A stretch of DNA of 64,000 nucleotides, taken from NCBI GenBank assembly GCA_973895155.1, contig OZ316893.1:10168001-10232000 (forward strand), given 5' to 3'. Each line of letters starts with the position of its first letter. The stretch's first letter is position 1. The notes below the pieces were generated by a model that made no database searches, was not told the origin of the DNA, and saw nothing but the letters and a program-made list of their open reading frames with translations. Shown piece after piece: positions 42,401-55,085 of the stretch. A program made the position numbers and the translations under genes. This stretch comes from Marsupella aquatica. Its lineage: Eukaryota > Marchantiophyta.

Positions 42401-44721
42401 CCGATCGCTGCCATTTAAGACTCCTACTTTCCAAGTAAAATAATTTAGATCCTCAACATTCATAGATAACAATCATTTACATAGATGCATGCACAGAGCT
42501 TGCTTTTGTGGGTCCTTGCTGGCGTTGGGTAGACCGCTTTAACACTCATCCAGATGTCCATTTTCATACTTCTCAAAATCTATTCCGAGTTGACCTTGAT
42601 CGATGCTGGGCTTAAAGTCTGAGACTCTGAGATCCTATCAGATGCCGATTCTTATATGACTCAAAATTCTGAATTCCATTAAACTCAGCCCGTGCCCACC
42701 TGATGCTGACTCATAGATCCAACGGTATCGCTCTTTCATGAGTGCGATCTACCCTAATTCTTATTTGGACGGCCAGGATGGATTTCCTTTTGCATGATGT
42801 TATCAAGGGTCGGATTCGTGTAGAACACTCTTCGACAGGGCTTAACGGATTGTATGACGTTATCTTTACTTTCGGATCTACGTAGAATATTCTGACGACA
42901 GGCAAACCGACAGACTCCTGTAAACATTCTTATGATGAAACACAGAAACCAAAATACGCCTGGGTGCGTTCCCAGAAAGCACAATGTCCGACTGCGTCAA
43001 CGTCAAATTTTCCGTTGATTGCTTGCAAAGCAGAAAAATGATGATCAATTCGAAACAAAAGTTAATCGCGACGCTCAGCAATGAACCTCGTGTACTTCGC
43101 TGTCTGCCCTCTGTCCACTGCAGTCGTTGTCCAATTTTATTTTTTTAAGTTTCAGTTTTTTTTTTTGTTTTGCCTTGAAAGTTGAAGTTTAGGTTCTGAT
43201 TAAAATCCTAACATAGGGTTGGATTCCTAGATTTGACCACGACCTTGCTCTAACATTCACCCAGGATGTACTCGATGTCCAGCTCCCTTGGCCTCTGGTA
43301 TTCAACCCAATACTCCGGTAATGGGCGGGCAGTGCCCTCCCTAATGACACGGCATTAACTAGCCTGCAGATTCATGTTCATCTATTGTTATTGATGTTTG
43401 ATCTTCAAATGGTACGTTGCCAACGCAAAAGTACAGGAGGAAGGTGAATGGTATCCATCCGCCCTGTCAGCCTTACGATTGTTGAGGTGCGTCAAGACTA
43501 TGATGGTTGTTCGACACCGAAACACAGTAGCGCCAGAAGGTCCGTAGAGACCGGACCCTGTCATAATAGTATCGTACCTGCAGCTGTGCACATTAGCCGG
43601 TGCTCTCGTAAGAACGTACATTGCCGACTCTGATGAGTTGATCATTCTCCCATATTAGCTCTGACTGCAAGGCGGATAATGCTATGGTTCTCTGAATCGA
43701 TCGTTCTCGCTATGGGCTGGAGTCCCACTAGAAGGCAGTGTCGGGATAACAGTCTGCGATGGATGTGCGACGTAGGAATCAGATTCGCTCAAAGTATGAG
43801 ATTAGAGTCAGGTGACTGGGTAATAATCATTCCCCCATGATTGTCCGTTCAGCTCGCTTTCAGACGACAGCTACTGTAGACTCTGTTGAGGAGAACATTG
43901 GTGTTGGGTAGGTTGTAGGTGGGCCATTCGATTATGTTTCAACTTGACGTGAGCTGAAGCAAAATTTCCGGAATTGCATTGGACATGTCATTCAGATTCG
44001 ATTGGATTGATCGCGTTCTGTCACTTTCTCTAGCATAATCTACAGAGACGAGTAGAAGACAAATCTCAAGTCACAGGCCCTGTGGGTTGAAATATTCTGG
44101 CCTTCGAACTAATTAATCGCAACACCAAAATTTCAAGGCAATAGTTGAAGCGCAGTGGATTCTCACAACAGGAAATCACTATTTACTAGTGGAAGAAATC
44201 TTATCGCAATTGAAGATATATTTAAACAAAGGGAGGACTGAAGTATACATCCATAGCTTCATCCAGTTAAGATATAGTGATATATAGTGATAATACTTTT
44301 TGTATCCATGGGGGTTTATCCAGTTGGGAAACTAATTTTGTGACTGGAGGTTGGAATTATTTGAATCTAGACGTGCTGCATACATCAGCAGCTGTCGAAC
44401 GTAATGCTCAAGTTAGTGTAACTGGCTCTCTCGATGTGAATTGTGAATTGGTGCTTTGGTGTGGGCAGGTTCATCTCGGATATAGCTAAGGTCGGAGTGG
44501 CGATTTGTTATTTCAAGGATAAAGATCATTACAGTTTCGAAGACATCACAAGACAGGCAGTGACGAAGGCAGTGAGGCAGCTCATGCTGGAGAAAAAGGG
44601 GGAGGAGTTAAGAAAAAATGCTGGAGCGGCGCAGAAGTCATTGCTGGCAGCTGTGGCGGAAGGGGGGAATTCTTATACGAATTTGCATTTACTCCTCGAC
44701 GAATTGGCAAGCGAAAGATGA
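39476..44721 (+). CDS. Family-1 UDP-glycosyltransferase, copy 2
   Basis: This is a paralogue of the gene at 17288-19952 with identical exon structure: 39476-39892, 40465-41249 and 44469-44721, all GT-AG, 484 residues. The catalytic His is His30 (AYPGHFAP), the partner Asp is Asp132 (VADMFQHW), and the PSPG box is residues 353-396, again ending in Gln. The N-terminus is 13 residues shorter than copy 1, and exons 2 and 3 have the same lengths. Changes are mostly conservative, so both copies are probably functional. Intron 2 is 3.2 kb because about 2.5 kb of unrelated sequence was inserted. A (GA)n tract lies just upstream of the ATG. The acceptor substrate cannot be told from sequence. Confidence 0.93.
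41740..44285. other. ~2.5-kb insertion within intron 2 of UGT copy 2
   Basis: The intron aligns with that of copy 1 from 41250 to about 41735 and again from about 44290 to 44468. The material between has no counterpart in copy 1 and no coding frame or transposon ends that I recognise. Confidence 0.7.
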
Positions 44722-45228
44722 AGCAGACTCGACCCGCTTCCGTAGTCACATTCATTCTGATCAAACCGCCTTACTTGAGATGGCCCATTTCATGATCAAT
44801 CTTATTGCCACACCTCTAATCCTCCTGGTTTTCAACAGTGTTTTAGTAGGATTCTTCCGCAACAATAATTGCCGCTCCACTAAGTTTGGATCAGGTCATT
44901 GAAAATTCTTGTCTACTTTTACCAAACAGGTAATGCAAATTTCTTAGGTAACTTAATGCCCTCTAGACAGGAGTTTACAATAAATGCAAACCCCTCCTGT
45001 AGTTCTCTATTTCTATGGATGGTTACAAGCCATTCCCCCTGGCAGCCTGGCCCAGGGGTTATGAAATTTGGGCCCCTGCCTCAAGAATATCCAATTGCAG
45101 GTGCATTTTTCAGGCCAAAGTAGAGCAAAACTTCAATGAGGGGGGTCCACTCATTAACCCATGGCACTCTATAGCCATCGCTGTGAGTGCAAGTGGTTGT
45201 AAACCCCTCTGGCTCACCGCCCTTGAGG

Positions 45229-45478
45229 ATTCAGCCCATAACCCCCTTGGGCCCATATATAGGTTACCCTACATATTTTCAGTCGTAATTGTTATCGGAC
45301 CGGCCTGTGCTGGTGACCATTGTAGATCACTTGTGTGAAGTAGGTTTGATGGGATTCAGCCCAGAGCCTCCTTGGGGCCATATATAGGCTACCCTGCATA
45401 TTTTCAGTCCTTCTAATTGCTGTTGGACCGGCCTGTGCTTGGTGACTATTGTATATTACTGGTGTGAAGTAGGTTTGA
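45229..45478. repeat. 125-bp tandem duplication
   Basis: Units beginning ATTCAGCCCA lie at 45229 and 45354 and share GGGCCATATATAGG, CATATTTTCAGTC, GGACCGGCCTGTGCT and GTGAAGTAGGTTTGAT, with about 10-15% differences. Confidence 0.88.
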
Positions 45479-45638
45479 TTCCACCAGTCGAACATGTGCC
45501 GGAGATTTGTGCAATGGGAACGACATGTGAAATGAATTTTATATATATATTACAAAGAAACAAGAGGAGCCATACCAGGGGACACCATCTCAAAGACAAG
45601 AAACCCAATAGAGGGGAGTATACATGCGGCAATGTCAA

Positions 45639-45892
45639 AGATTGATCAATGACCATTGCTTGATTTCTCAGCAGTCTTAAGTATATTTGCTACTGTACTC
45701 CTGTACATATGTGTCAATAGGCCTAATATATGCTCCCATAATGCAATTTGGTTTTTTGCAATTGGAGATTGATCAATGACCATTGCTTGATTTCTCAGCA
45801 GTCTTAAGTATATTTGCTACTGTACTCCTGTACATATGTGTCAATAGGCCTAATATATGCTCCCATAATGCAATTTGTTTTTTTGCAATTGA
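45639..45892. repeat. 127-bp near-identical tandem duplication
   Basis: AGATTGATCAATGACCATTG... starts at 45639 and 45766. The two units differ by only about one or two bases, so the duplication is recent. Confidence 0.95.
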
Positions 45893-47714
45893 TAAACATA
45901 GGTGATCGATATAATTTGTGAAAAAAAAAAACACTTCACACACATCACAGGCTACATGTACAACGTGACAGTATTGAGGTGTCAAACTAGATTTATGTGC
46001 AATTCTTATTGTCCTTTGTGATCTCTTCAAGTGGGTTTGTTAGTGTGAAAAAGAAAGAATCAGACATAGCAAGTGTGAAAGCATTTTCCACATTAAAGCT
46101 TATTAACTTGTGGGCATTTAGGTAATAATAATCGCTCCCTCATTTTTTGGATAGCTAAAAATGCCCTGGATGCTATACACACCAAGGCCACAAAAATCTG
46201 GTGGGATCCCAACTGCACTTGAGCAGTGTATAATCCAGCAGACAGCCTTTCTTTCCAAATGTCTGTACATTAGCCATCCAACTGTTCCAATGTCTGAGCA
46301 GCTTGAGCAAGTGTGTGATCCAACAGACGGCATGCAGCATAATTATCCGAATGCCTCACAAAACTCATCCTCTTCCGAAAGTCTGATCAACTTCCACACT
46401 TTTCCACACAGGAAGAAAGCCTTAGATGCAGACTAACACTAACAAGTCTCACAACCCTTATTCGACAAACGGACCTCCGACGCAAAATGATCTATAGACC
46501 ACATTGTTCGGCTGCGACCCCAGAATAAGGCTAATCAGATCGTAACGAACATGGTGAAGTGTGATTCACAGAAACTTCGAACGGCAACCTGCCTGGAACA
46601 GACAACCCTGCAGGTCTCATTAGTAAGCTAGATATTATGAAGAGCCCCCACAGCTCAGCTTCGAACACATCAATTATGCAGATGTCAAGATCCGTTACCA
46701 ATACAGGCATCCCCAGTCCACATAGAAATGATAGGAAGGGGAAAAAATATACTGCTACACCACTGACCCTCTAGTGATCAGCCTCACTTGACAAAAGGAT
46801 GAGAGCCTTCTGATTGTTCATACTTCAATTGCGTCCAGGAACTCTGCCTGAAACTGCCTATACACAAATTTTGGTCTTTAGTGAGTGTGCTCAGAATTAT
46901 TAATCCAAAGAAATGGGTTTTATTTCTGTAGCTACACCAGGCTCTGCTCATTAATAGCTGGGTTAAACAAACCACCCACAACCCGCCAAAATCATGGAAT
47001 ATGACCTTTCCATTTCAAGCCGCACCGACATTGAAAGAAGGCTTGGAGAAGAAATACAACCTAATTATGAAATCCTATTTTTAAGCTCGGAAATTGAGTT
47101 CCCAAAAAACTTTCCAGATGCAGACAATTGATCCCTTAAGATGAAACTAAACAGAAGAATTCTCTGAAGCATTGAGAGATTCCGAGAGAACACTTCCAGA
47201 AACTTATTCAAATGTGTTGAACAAATTCCCTTTCTTTGAGGTCGAAACAAGAAAACCACATCATGTTCTGCCAATCTCTTATATGAAGTGAGATCACAGT
47301 AGATTAGGAAACGCACAGCGTGTTCTTGCAAATTATATATCTTTGAGACGGAGGCCCAGTCCATCCTAAGACGAAAGCTGGACGGCCACCACACTCAATG
47401 CATGGGTACCAATGCAAGCGGCTGTGAAGTGAAAAACTTGGACATCCATGCCAACTTTTTCAAAAGGGCAATAGTGCACGCACTGCCCGCAAGAAATACA
47501 AGGCATTCGAATAGGAGAAAGTGGCAGTGTATCGAGCTGAATCCGTGACACTGTTCGGACCAACACCCAGACCTGTGGCGGACTTTGCTTCCAACATGAT
47601 TCACTTTCAGATTAAAATCTGTACAAGAATCAGACAAATTTACTGAAGGCACAGTGGCACACTTTTGATGTGGATGACCACACCTCCATAAATACAACAA
47701 TAACGAAGAAAGTA

Positions 47715-50700
47715 CTAATAGTACGCCTTTCGGGGATTATTCTGCAAAACATTAACCACAACAAAAATCAAATGAGTCCATACCCTCGGAAATGTCAAAG
47801 CCAGAGATCCCTTACCTTCACGTCACAAAAAATTCCAACCCTAAATAGACAATTTTAACAAAGAATAATGTCACATCACTGCAGCATTCTTGCAACCCGG
47901 TGCTACTTATATTTATTGAATCTATTGCCAATGCGCAAATTAAGAACCTTGCACACAGTTTGAATGTATTGCAAGCTGTTGCTCAAATGCATTAACAAAG
48001 CCTTACCAGAGGATTCGGCCTGAACTTGTAGCCCAGCATCATACGTTTCTTGTACTGCTCATATATGTCATCATCTGGGGTAACTTCGCCTGGCTGCTCG
48101 GCTCCAACTCCCAAATTGTTCAACTTCACTGCACCTGCTTGCACTGGATCTGCTTGTCCAGCCTTTCTACTTCCAAGACCCTCGCCTGTTGGCATGAACA
48201 GATTGAACTGATTAGAATATATAACAATTTTGAAAACTTAGGCACACGACATGACTACATTTTCAAAGAAAAATTGTGCTAATAGCGACAGAAGAGGGAC
48301 GATTTTGATCACAAGACATTATTTGGCACCATCAATTTATACGTCCGTTATTGTTGTGACAAATAAGCTGATTCTATTGTAGTAATATACCAGCCCCCCT
48401 CGTTGCCAGCGAGTTACGAACACCACTTATTCCAGAATGATGGGGAATACTAGAACTGCTACATAAAGATCAGTGGGTCACACTGCTGACAGCTTATGCC
48501 ATAGACCTGGACAGAAGAAGCCTTGGTCTTGACACCACTGATACCACTATCTAGAGACTCGAGTTAACCTCCAAAACCTGGGCAGTCCAAGACGTGAAAT
48601 TGTCATAAACGAGATAGAGGCTTAGCAGCTCCGAGGAGAGGCAAAAGTACCTTCTTTCCATCCCATCTTCGATAGAAGACGATGACCTACATTGTCGGCT
48701 TGAATCTTTGCACGCTCAGCTGTTGCCTTCGCTGCTTTTTGAGCCATTGCATCATTACACTTCGCCAAGAACTTCTCAAGCTCTTCAGGTGGAATGTAGT
48801 CACCCATGTGATGCCCCTTCTTCATTGCAGCTGCTCATCCATTCCAAAAAAGCTATCCTACGTCAGACTCTACCAAAATCGAACCCACAACCAATTGCTT
48901 CTTCTCGAAAACTAATAGCACGTCCATTACGGGCATACCAAAAGTCAAGCACTGCAACATTGGCAAGTTTGTACAAACAGCTACCTCGGAACGCTACCCT
49001 ATCTTATACTTAGAAAAGCCCAGAGATTCGCCTTGGCAACACATTCAAGGATGAGACAATGACCTTGAGCAACATCATCCACAAGAGCCTTGCTTGGAGA
49101 GAGATAAACCGTTGGATTCTCTACATGGACCACAGAACAACATTAAGCAGTCGCTGAAAGAGAGTTGGAAGTACAGTAGAAATACATGTCGTTTTAATCA
49201 TTCTCGGTGAAAACAGATTGACATCAACCAGTAGCTGATAGAGACTTCAAAGTCGTGGAGACTACTCACGAAACTAAGCATTGTCAGTAAATTTTAAATG
49301 TTATTCCACGAGCAGAGGTGGAATATATTGTAAGCTGGAAGCAATAATCCTTTACTCTAATTCACTCAATGCAAAGGCCTCAAAATGAAGGTAAGAAAAG
49401 ACAAATACCTGCTGGAGCTTCCTCAGGAGCCCACATCACAGGAGAGTTTCGGGCTGGTTCCACGGAAGGAAGCACACAAAGTATAAGACAAAGTAGTACG
49501 TAGAAGAAAATGTAGATGTTGTTGTAGGAAACGAAATCAAAAGACCATATGCAACTTCCACACCCGATCCCTTCAGATGGAGAGAAGCTTTTCAGAGATC
49601 TAGGCAAGCAGAGAGACTTATGATCAGTCACATACGTTCTGGTGGTAAAGGTATTGCAGGCGAAGGTATGTCATCCTTGGGTTGCTTTTGAGGTTTCCGA
49701 AGATCCTCTTGCGCAGCCTTTTTCATGTAGAACTCCATCATTGACACAGAATCAGTCGGTAATGGTGATTGTCTGACATAATCTGGTATCAGGCACATGA
49801 ACAAAATATGTAAAATCAGAACACAGAGAAGTGTAAGGTGACCCTTCAATTGACTCAAAAACAAATCCGAACAGGGCAAGGTTAAACCAAAAACAAGACC
49901 GTGCCTGAATGTAATCTACGAGGAGAAGCTGACAATCTACATACTACCCGTGTTGCAGATATAACACCAACTGCATCACAGCCGTACCGTACACATAGGC
50001 AGGCGATATATTCAAAACTCTCGAGATGCGTTAAGATTAACAAAGAAGTGCGACAAGCTTGGCAAGTATGACAATTGTACATTGTCGGGGCTAGCCCAGA
50101 GATAGGGTATGCGATCCACACGCCCCAGAATGTCACTACAAGGATACCGCAGCGACCGAAGCAGCTTTTTGAGGTTGGAGGCACGCTAAGTAGAGCTCAT
50201 ACAAAAGCCTACTTATCAACGAATCGAGAAAAACCGGCGTTCATAGACCTTGATCTCTCAAACATACATGACGTCCATCATTCATATCTGCAGCCTTTGA
50301 CCTCTAGGATGATCAGGACAGGCTATGCTCTCACCTTGCGAATGCTCTCGTTGCCTTCGTCTGTCTTCATTTGACCCTGAGTACAAAGCTGATGCTGGGG
50401 TTGAGTAATTTGTACGTTGATTCTGTGAAGAATTCCTCTGATGATTCGCCTGGTGGCGGGATTGTATATTGCTACTGCCACCTGGGAGCAAATGAAGCAT
50501 TTTAAATTTGGAAAACCGTACTTGCAGTGACGGCAGTACAGATCGACAACCACCAGCTCCCAATTTGAAATGCAAATGCTAACGAAATAACAAGCGTAAG
50601 TTAGCGTAAACTGGATTCAGACCAATTGTCCCCTTGGGCAAGCGGAAAACTTGGTTATGTGTTGGCCGGTGAAGGTGACTACAGCTTTACCTCCTTGCAA

Positions 50701-51853
50701 ACTTTGAGGGTCTGTTTTATGCAACGCTTGCTCCTCTTGAATCAACCGTTGCTCATAGTACTTATAGTCTGGAGATGTTACATCAAATAGAAACCTGGAA
50801 ACCCACCATAACGGTAAATTAGGGTAAAATTCACATTTAACTTTCTTGGCCGGGCATCTTGGTGCTGGCATGCTCTTCGATCAAATAAGGGTTCCACTCA
50901 GAGAAAGAAGACATGTCCGCAAATATATTATAAACAGAAGATGAAGCCAGGGGGACTCCTGTGCTGCCCACCTCAATTCAACTCCGGGTCTATCTCTGTC
51001 TAGCTAATGAAAGCATCTTGGGGAATAATGGTACCGCAGTTTTAAGAAGAGCTTTAGACCGCACAGCAGAGCACATTCATTACAACGATGTGAAATTACC
51101 TGAAAGGAGTATCTCCTGGGTTTTTCTGTCGCGTTATGTTCTCGAACTGCCTGCCATTCTTTGCGACAAAGTTTGCCAACTTGTCAGCAACCTTCTTCAC
51201 CTCCAGATCAGAAGGAGCCACAATGCCTACATCAGGTCAGCACGACGAGTCACAAGGATCAGTGTTTGCAGGGGAAATTTAGAAAACGAGACCCAACCCC
51301 TAGCTGAAATTCTAAACTTTACACAAGCAATACATTCTTGTGGAGAGGAAGTGCGCCTTAAGGGAGGGAGGGAGGGCATGGGCATGGGCATGGTCTTGGC
51401 ACCTTGTTCTGATTGGAATCCAGCCTTGTCTGATTTCTGTTTCTTAGAAGAACGTCTGTCATTGTCACCTTGGCCGCCATCCTCGCCATCTTCGTCCTCC
51501 TCGCCGCCCAACTTGAGAGCATTCACTGCAAGCCTAGATTTCTGCTTGAGACTAAACGCCAGCTTCCCATTGGTAAGTCCAGCAACAGACTTGTTGTTGT
51601 TCTGTCCAGCTTTGGAGAGAAAAGATCCCCCCTGCTGGCGACTGCTCGCGGGTGACCTCACAGAAGAATTACCGTCCTGGTTGTTGTGACTGCCAGACGT
51701 GCTGGTGGGTTGTTGGTCTTGCGCATCAGCAGCAGCCATAGATGAGGAGGAGGAGAGTTTTGAGGCCTCATGCTGCTCCTGGAGCTGTTTAAATCGTTCC
51801 AGAAATGACCCGTCGTTCACAAATAATGATCCAGCCTCATTGGCACTCCCCAT
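47715..51853 (-). CDS. SURP and G-patch domain splicing factor (SUGP1/SF4-like)
   Basis: This nuclear pre-mRNA splicing factor is the apparent orthologue of Arabidopsis At3g52120. Nine coding exons (minus strand): 51853-51403, 51226-51100, 50794-50691, 50481-50335, 49782-49636, 49453-49409, 48830-48651, 48185-48007, 47741-47715. All have GT-AG introns and matching phases, giving 468 residues. The N-terminus has the conserved SLFVNDGSFLERF and GKLAFSLKQKSRL. The SURP module is about residues 155-210 (VKKVADKLANFVAKNGRQFE ... PFRFLFD ... YKYYEQRL). FYMKKAAQE lies near 290. The G-patch runs about 385-430 (NVGHRLLSKMGWKEGEGLGS). The C-terminus is conserved (YEQYKKRMMLGYKFRPNPL plus NNPRKAYY). The last coding exon is only 27 bases. 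The start is the ATG at 51853. Confidence 0.93.
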
Positions 51854-52960
51854 TTTCACCTTCACTCGTTAGAATTAACTCCAAATCCCTGTCTAGAAAG
51901 TTCACGCAACTGTAGATGAATCAACTCAAAACCTTGTGTCTCAATTCCATTCGGAGTAGTCCACGGCCCTCTTCTTCCACCACTGTTTGCACTCACTCCG
52001 GCAGCTCGAAGAGAGAGACCTTGCACATTTGGCACACCCTAAGAAAGCCTCTCTTCTCCTCCTTTTCCTTCTTTGCCCTTCCTCTTCCCTCTGAGAAGGT
52101 CAATGGACTGCTCGCGCACGGCCCCAGGTGAGGACGAGATGATCACGACAACAATAACAAGCGGTGGCGAGACGGCGAGACTCCCCTGACATAGTTGCTT
52201 CCCTCCGGACGTCACCTCATGAGATCAAATTCAGCAAAACCAACCTTCGGAAAGGGGCTTGGAAAGAGAAGAGAAGAAGAGAGAAAGCAAAGCTCGGCTA
52301 TGGGAGCGACGCTTGCTTATACACTATCCACCCCGGCAGAAACTCAAGAAGTTCGTACTTGCAGACACTGGTCACTCAGTGACGGTGATTTGCGCCGAAC
52401 CTAGGGGTCTGCCTGACGAGCCACCCAGCACTCGGATGGGAGAAGGGGATTCTTCAAATCGCACGACAGACGGAGCGATTTCGCAGAATCGAAGGCAAGG
52501 GAACGAAAGGAATCAGGTCCACGAGGGTGCCACAACTGTCAACGGCCGCTCTCTTTTGACTGACCCACTGACCGATTACAGAGAGAGGTGGCGATGGATT
52601 CATGGGCCCTCTCTCTCTCTCTCTCTCTCTCGATCTGCTCGTCAATCACTCACTCAATCAATCAATCAAAACGATCAGGAAAAGCAAGGCAAGCAGGACG
52701 ATGCGGAGGGAGGGTATCGAGACGGGAAGATAGACAGACACCCAAAACTCAGATACAGAGTTAATGTGTTCTCTCTTCTCTTTTCTTCTCGTCTCTGTTT
52801 TGTCTGGTCGCACAGTCGAGACTCATGAGAGTAACAAAACAATAATTTGTCCAGTTTTGCCTTTCGTTACGTATTTTCTGGTCCCTTGCAAAAATGGGAA
52901 TCGACGAGACGACAGGGCTGCTGTTCAGCAGCATTATTATTATTTTAATTATTTTTAGAG
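51854..52960 (-). promoter_or_regulatory. Upstream region of the splicing factor gene
   Basis: This is the GC-richer 5' flank of the minus-strand gene. It contains a CT microsatellite at 52609-52631 (GA on the gene strand) and no supported gene. An open frame on the plus strand at 52259-52828 is low-complexity and is judged non-coding. Confidence 0.45.
52609..52631. repeat. (CT)n microsatellite
   Basis: About 11 CT units, reading as GAGAGA on the strand of the splicing factor gene about 760 bp upstream of its ATG. GAGA tracts in plant promoters can bind BPC-type factors; that role is inference here. Confidence 0.95.
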
Positions 52961-53849
52961 GGGTGTGATTATTCTTTGAAATTGTTTTTGTTTATAAAAT
53001 ACGGGCCACTAAAACCCAGTGGCAGGGGGCCAAACATCCAAGCCGACAGAGCAATTAAAGAAACAGCTCCCATGAGGGGGCAGCACAGGAGGCAAATCAA
53101 GGCTGACAGATGAACACCCTCACAGCCAAAGCACCCCAAGTGACATCCCATGGGGGCCACAATAAATGCAGGGATGTCACGTCCAGCACACACCGTCTAA
53201 AAAATACCCACCCGATGAATACCCACCCGATGAAGCAGTGTCTCATCCGGAGGAAATCCACACATTGCGGCTATGTAACCAAACAATTATTTCCTGATTA
53301 ATGATCTCTTTCACCCATAGCAATCTAATATGTCGCCTCCCCCGGGGCAGAGGGGTGTGATTATTGAATGATTGGGTGCACAATTGGGCAGACGGATGAC
53401 GACCGTGATGTTTAAGGGGTTAGGGGTCGTAATAGGCATGAGAGGGTGTGCACTCGGGCAGGCAGATGATGACCAGGGTGTTTGGGGGGATGATTATCGC
53501 ATGAGAGGGTGCACCATCGAGCGGGCAGATGAGGATCCTCCCCGTCCCTTGCTCTGCTGTCATGCCCAGGTAATTGCACATCCAAATGTGACAATATGCA
53601 CTCCAACATGTCACTCCATACCATTATAAGCCCAATTAATAAGTTAAATCACAGAGTGTTACTCATTGATACACTGTATTTTGACACATTTTGATGTGCA
53701 ATTACCGGGATGAGTGCTCCTCGTCTCCCCCTTCAGATGCTAAGGTTTTTGTTGGGTTGGTTGGTTGTCTGGGCTTTGCTCGTGCCCCAGCACTCCCCTT
53801 CAGAGGTTGTGGGCTTTTCTTGGGTTAGTCCGGGGTCTTCTCACTGATA
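52961..53849. other. Intergenic stretch with a short tandem array
   Basis: No gene is visible. AGAGGGGTGTGATTATT occurs at 52958 and 53349. ATACCCACCCGATGA occurs twice near 53205-53235. A ~66-bp repeat lies at 53374-53540. Confidence 0.55.
53374..53540. repeat. ~66-bp tandem repeat, about 2.5 units
   Basis: Units starting GGGTGYGCAC lie at 53374, 53444 and 53507, sharing GGGCAGRCRGATGA, GACC.TG.TGTTT and GCATGAGA. Confidence 0.75.
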
Positions 53850-53999
53850 TGTTAGGCATTTACTCTTGGGTCTAAAGTTACTTGATAATCGTAGTTAGTC
53901 TAATTGAAGCCAAGTGCAATTAAGGGTTAAACGTGTCACTACAATATTCACTACTTAGCAAGATTTAGCTTGTGAGTGGAACTTAGGCTCATTGTTACA
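53850..53999 (+). mobile_element. Partial LTR related to the solo LTR at 15655
   Basis: TGTTAGGCATTTACTCTTGGGTCTAAAGTTAC and, at the other end, GAACTTAGGCTCATTGTTAC match the left 150 bp of the solo LTR. The match then stops where repeat R begins at 54000, so the LTR is truncated or interrupted. Confidence 0.7.
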
Positions 54000-55085
54000 A
54001 GTGGTGGACCTACTCACCCGGAGCCCTAAGCAAACCCAATACTTTTGCCTTAGTATTCTTGGTGCTTGAAGCCCTCCATGGAACTCCACAAGCAAGCAAC
54101 TTGGTGCCTCTATCACCACCAACGGCAACTCCCATACAAAGTCGTGCCTCCTCCTCAGCAGAACCGTCACTCAACGGTCCTTATTGTCTACACAAGCAAC
54201 CAACACACTTGGTAAGTAAGTAAACCCCACTAGATCTGGGAAGACCCAAGACCAAATGTTGTTTTGCCTCAAGTTCAACAGTCATTAGTAAGTAGGTCAA
54301 TTGATTGAGGCGCCCAAACATGCCTTGCCATATATAAGTTGAAGCTAAGTTGCCTCCCACTATTCATTTAGAACAACCCCCTACTGGGTGACACCCAAGC
54401 TTCCCCACTTTCTATCCATTATTGGTTGACCGCCCTGTCTCCAAGACATGCCCATGGTCCAAATAACTAGCTTGTCCCGAAGCTTGTCCCAAACATTGGG
54501 ACCAATTCAGCCCCAACTCTAGAAACCATCTTTACGGCTGCATCTCAGTTGGGAGCCCGAGTGAAAGATGCACTTGGACCTCAACATTCGTGTCTACTCT
54601 GTGTTGTCTCCTTAACGCAAGCCCCCTTGGAAATCGAACTCGGCTTGGTTGTTGTTTTGACAAGATCGACAAGCGAGAGATAGCCCGTGCAGATAGTGAG
54701 GACCAAAGGCACCCTTAGACTTAGTTGATATCAAGAGGATGTTGTAGTTCTCAAGAACTTTCCAACACACCCAATAAGTACTCCAACCGACTTTCCATTG
54801 AAAAAATATTGTTGTTTGGTTTGACATTTCCCGTAGTAGCGGGATTGCTGCGCTTCACAACTTGGGCTCACCCTTGGCCCACAGGGAGATACCACTCCCC
54901 TCATATATGCTTAGGGAGACCTGTCACCCGAAGACCAACTTTGGTCCCATAGTTTTGGCCCTCTACCTAGACTCCAACTTGATTGACCGGACAAAAAATC
55001 AACTTGCTAGGCCCATAACTTTCTAGTTAAACGTCCGTAGGTGAACTGCTTTAGCCCGTTATGATCAAGCCAACGCGATGCTAAT
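54000..55085 (+). repeat. Dispersed repeat R, copy 3
   Basis: Same orientation as 34672-36025 and inverted relative to 28620-30005. It is the most continuous of the three copies. No coding frame is preserved. Confidence 0.7.

Larger units (their letters stand above)
44722..47714. other. Intergenic stretch between UGT copy 2 and the splicing factor
   Basis: The first part is the UGT 3' flank. Two tandem duplications (45229-45478 and 45639-45892) follow. The right part, up to 47714, probably includes the 3' untranslated region of the minus-strand splicing factor. No separate gene is supported. Confidence 0.55.

Noticed and set aside
45545-45552. Short TATATATA as a promoter
   Set aside because: There is no gene start downstream and the sequence is simply AT-rich.
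51227-51399. Extension of the splicing factor first exon beyond 51403
   Set aside because: The frame stays open, but the homologous protein continues only after a splice from 51403 to 51226; the extension is intronic.
52259-52828. 189-codon plus-strand open frame upstream of the splicing factor
   Set aside because: It is Arg/Gln/Ser-rich, runs through a CT microsatellite, has no domain, and lies in the gene's promoter region.
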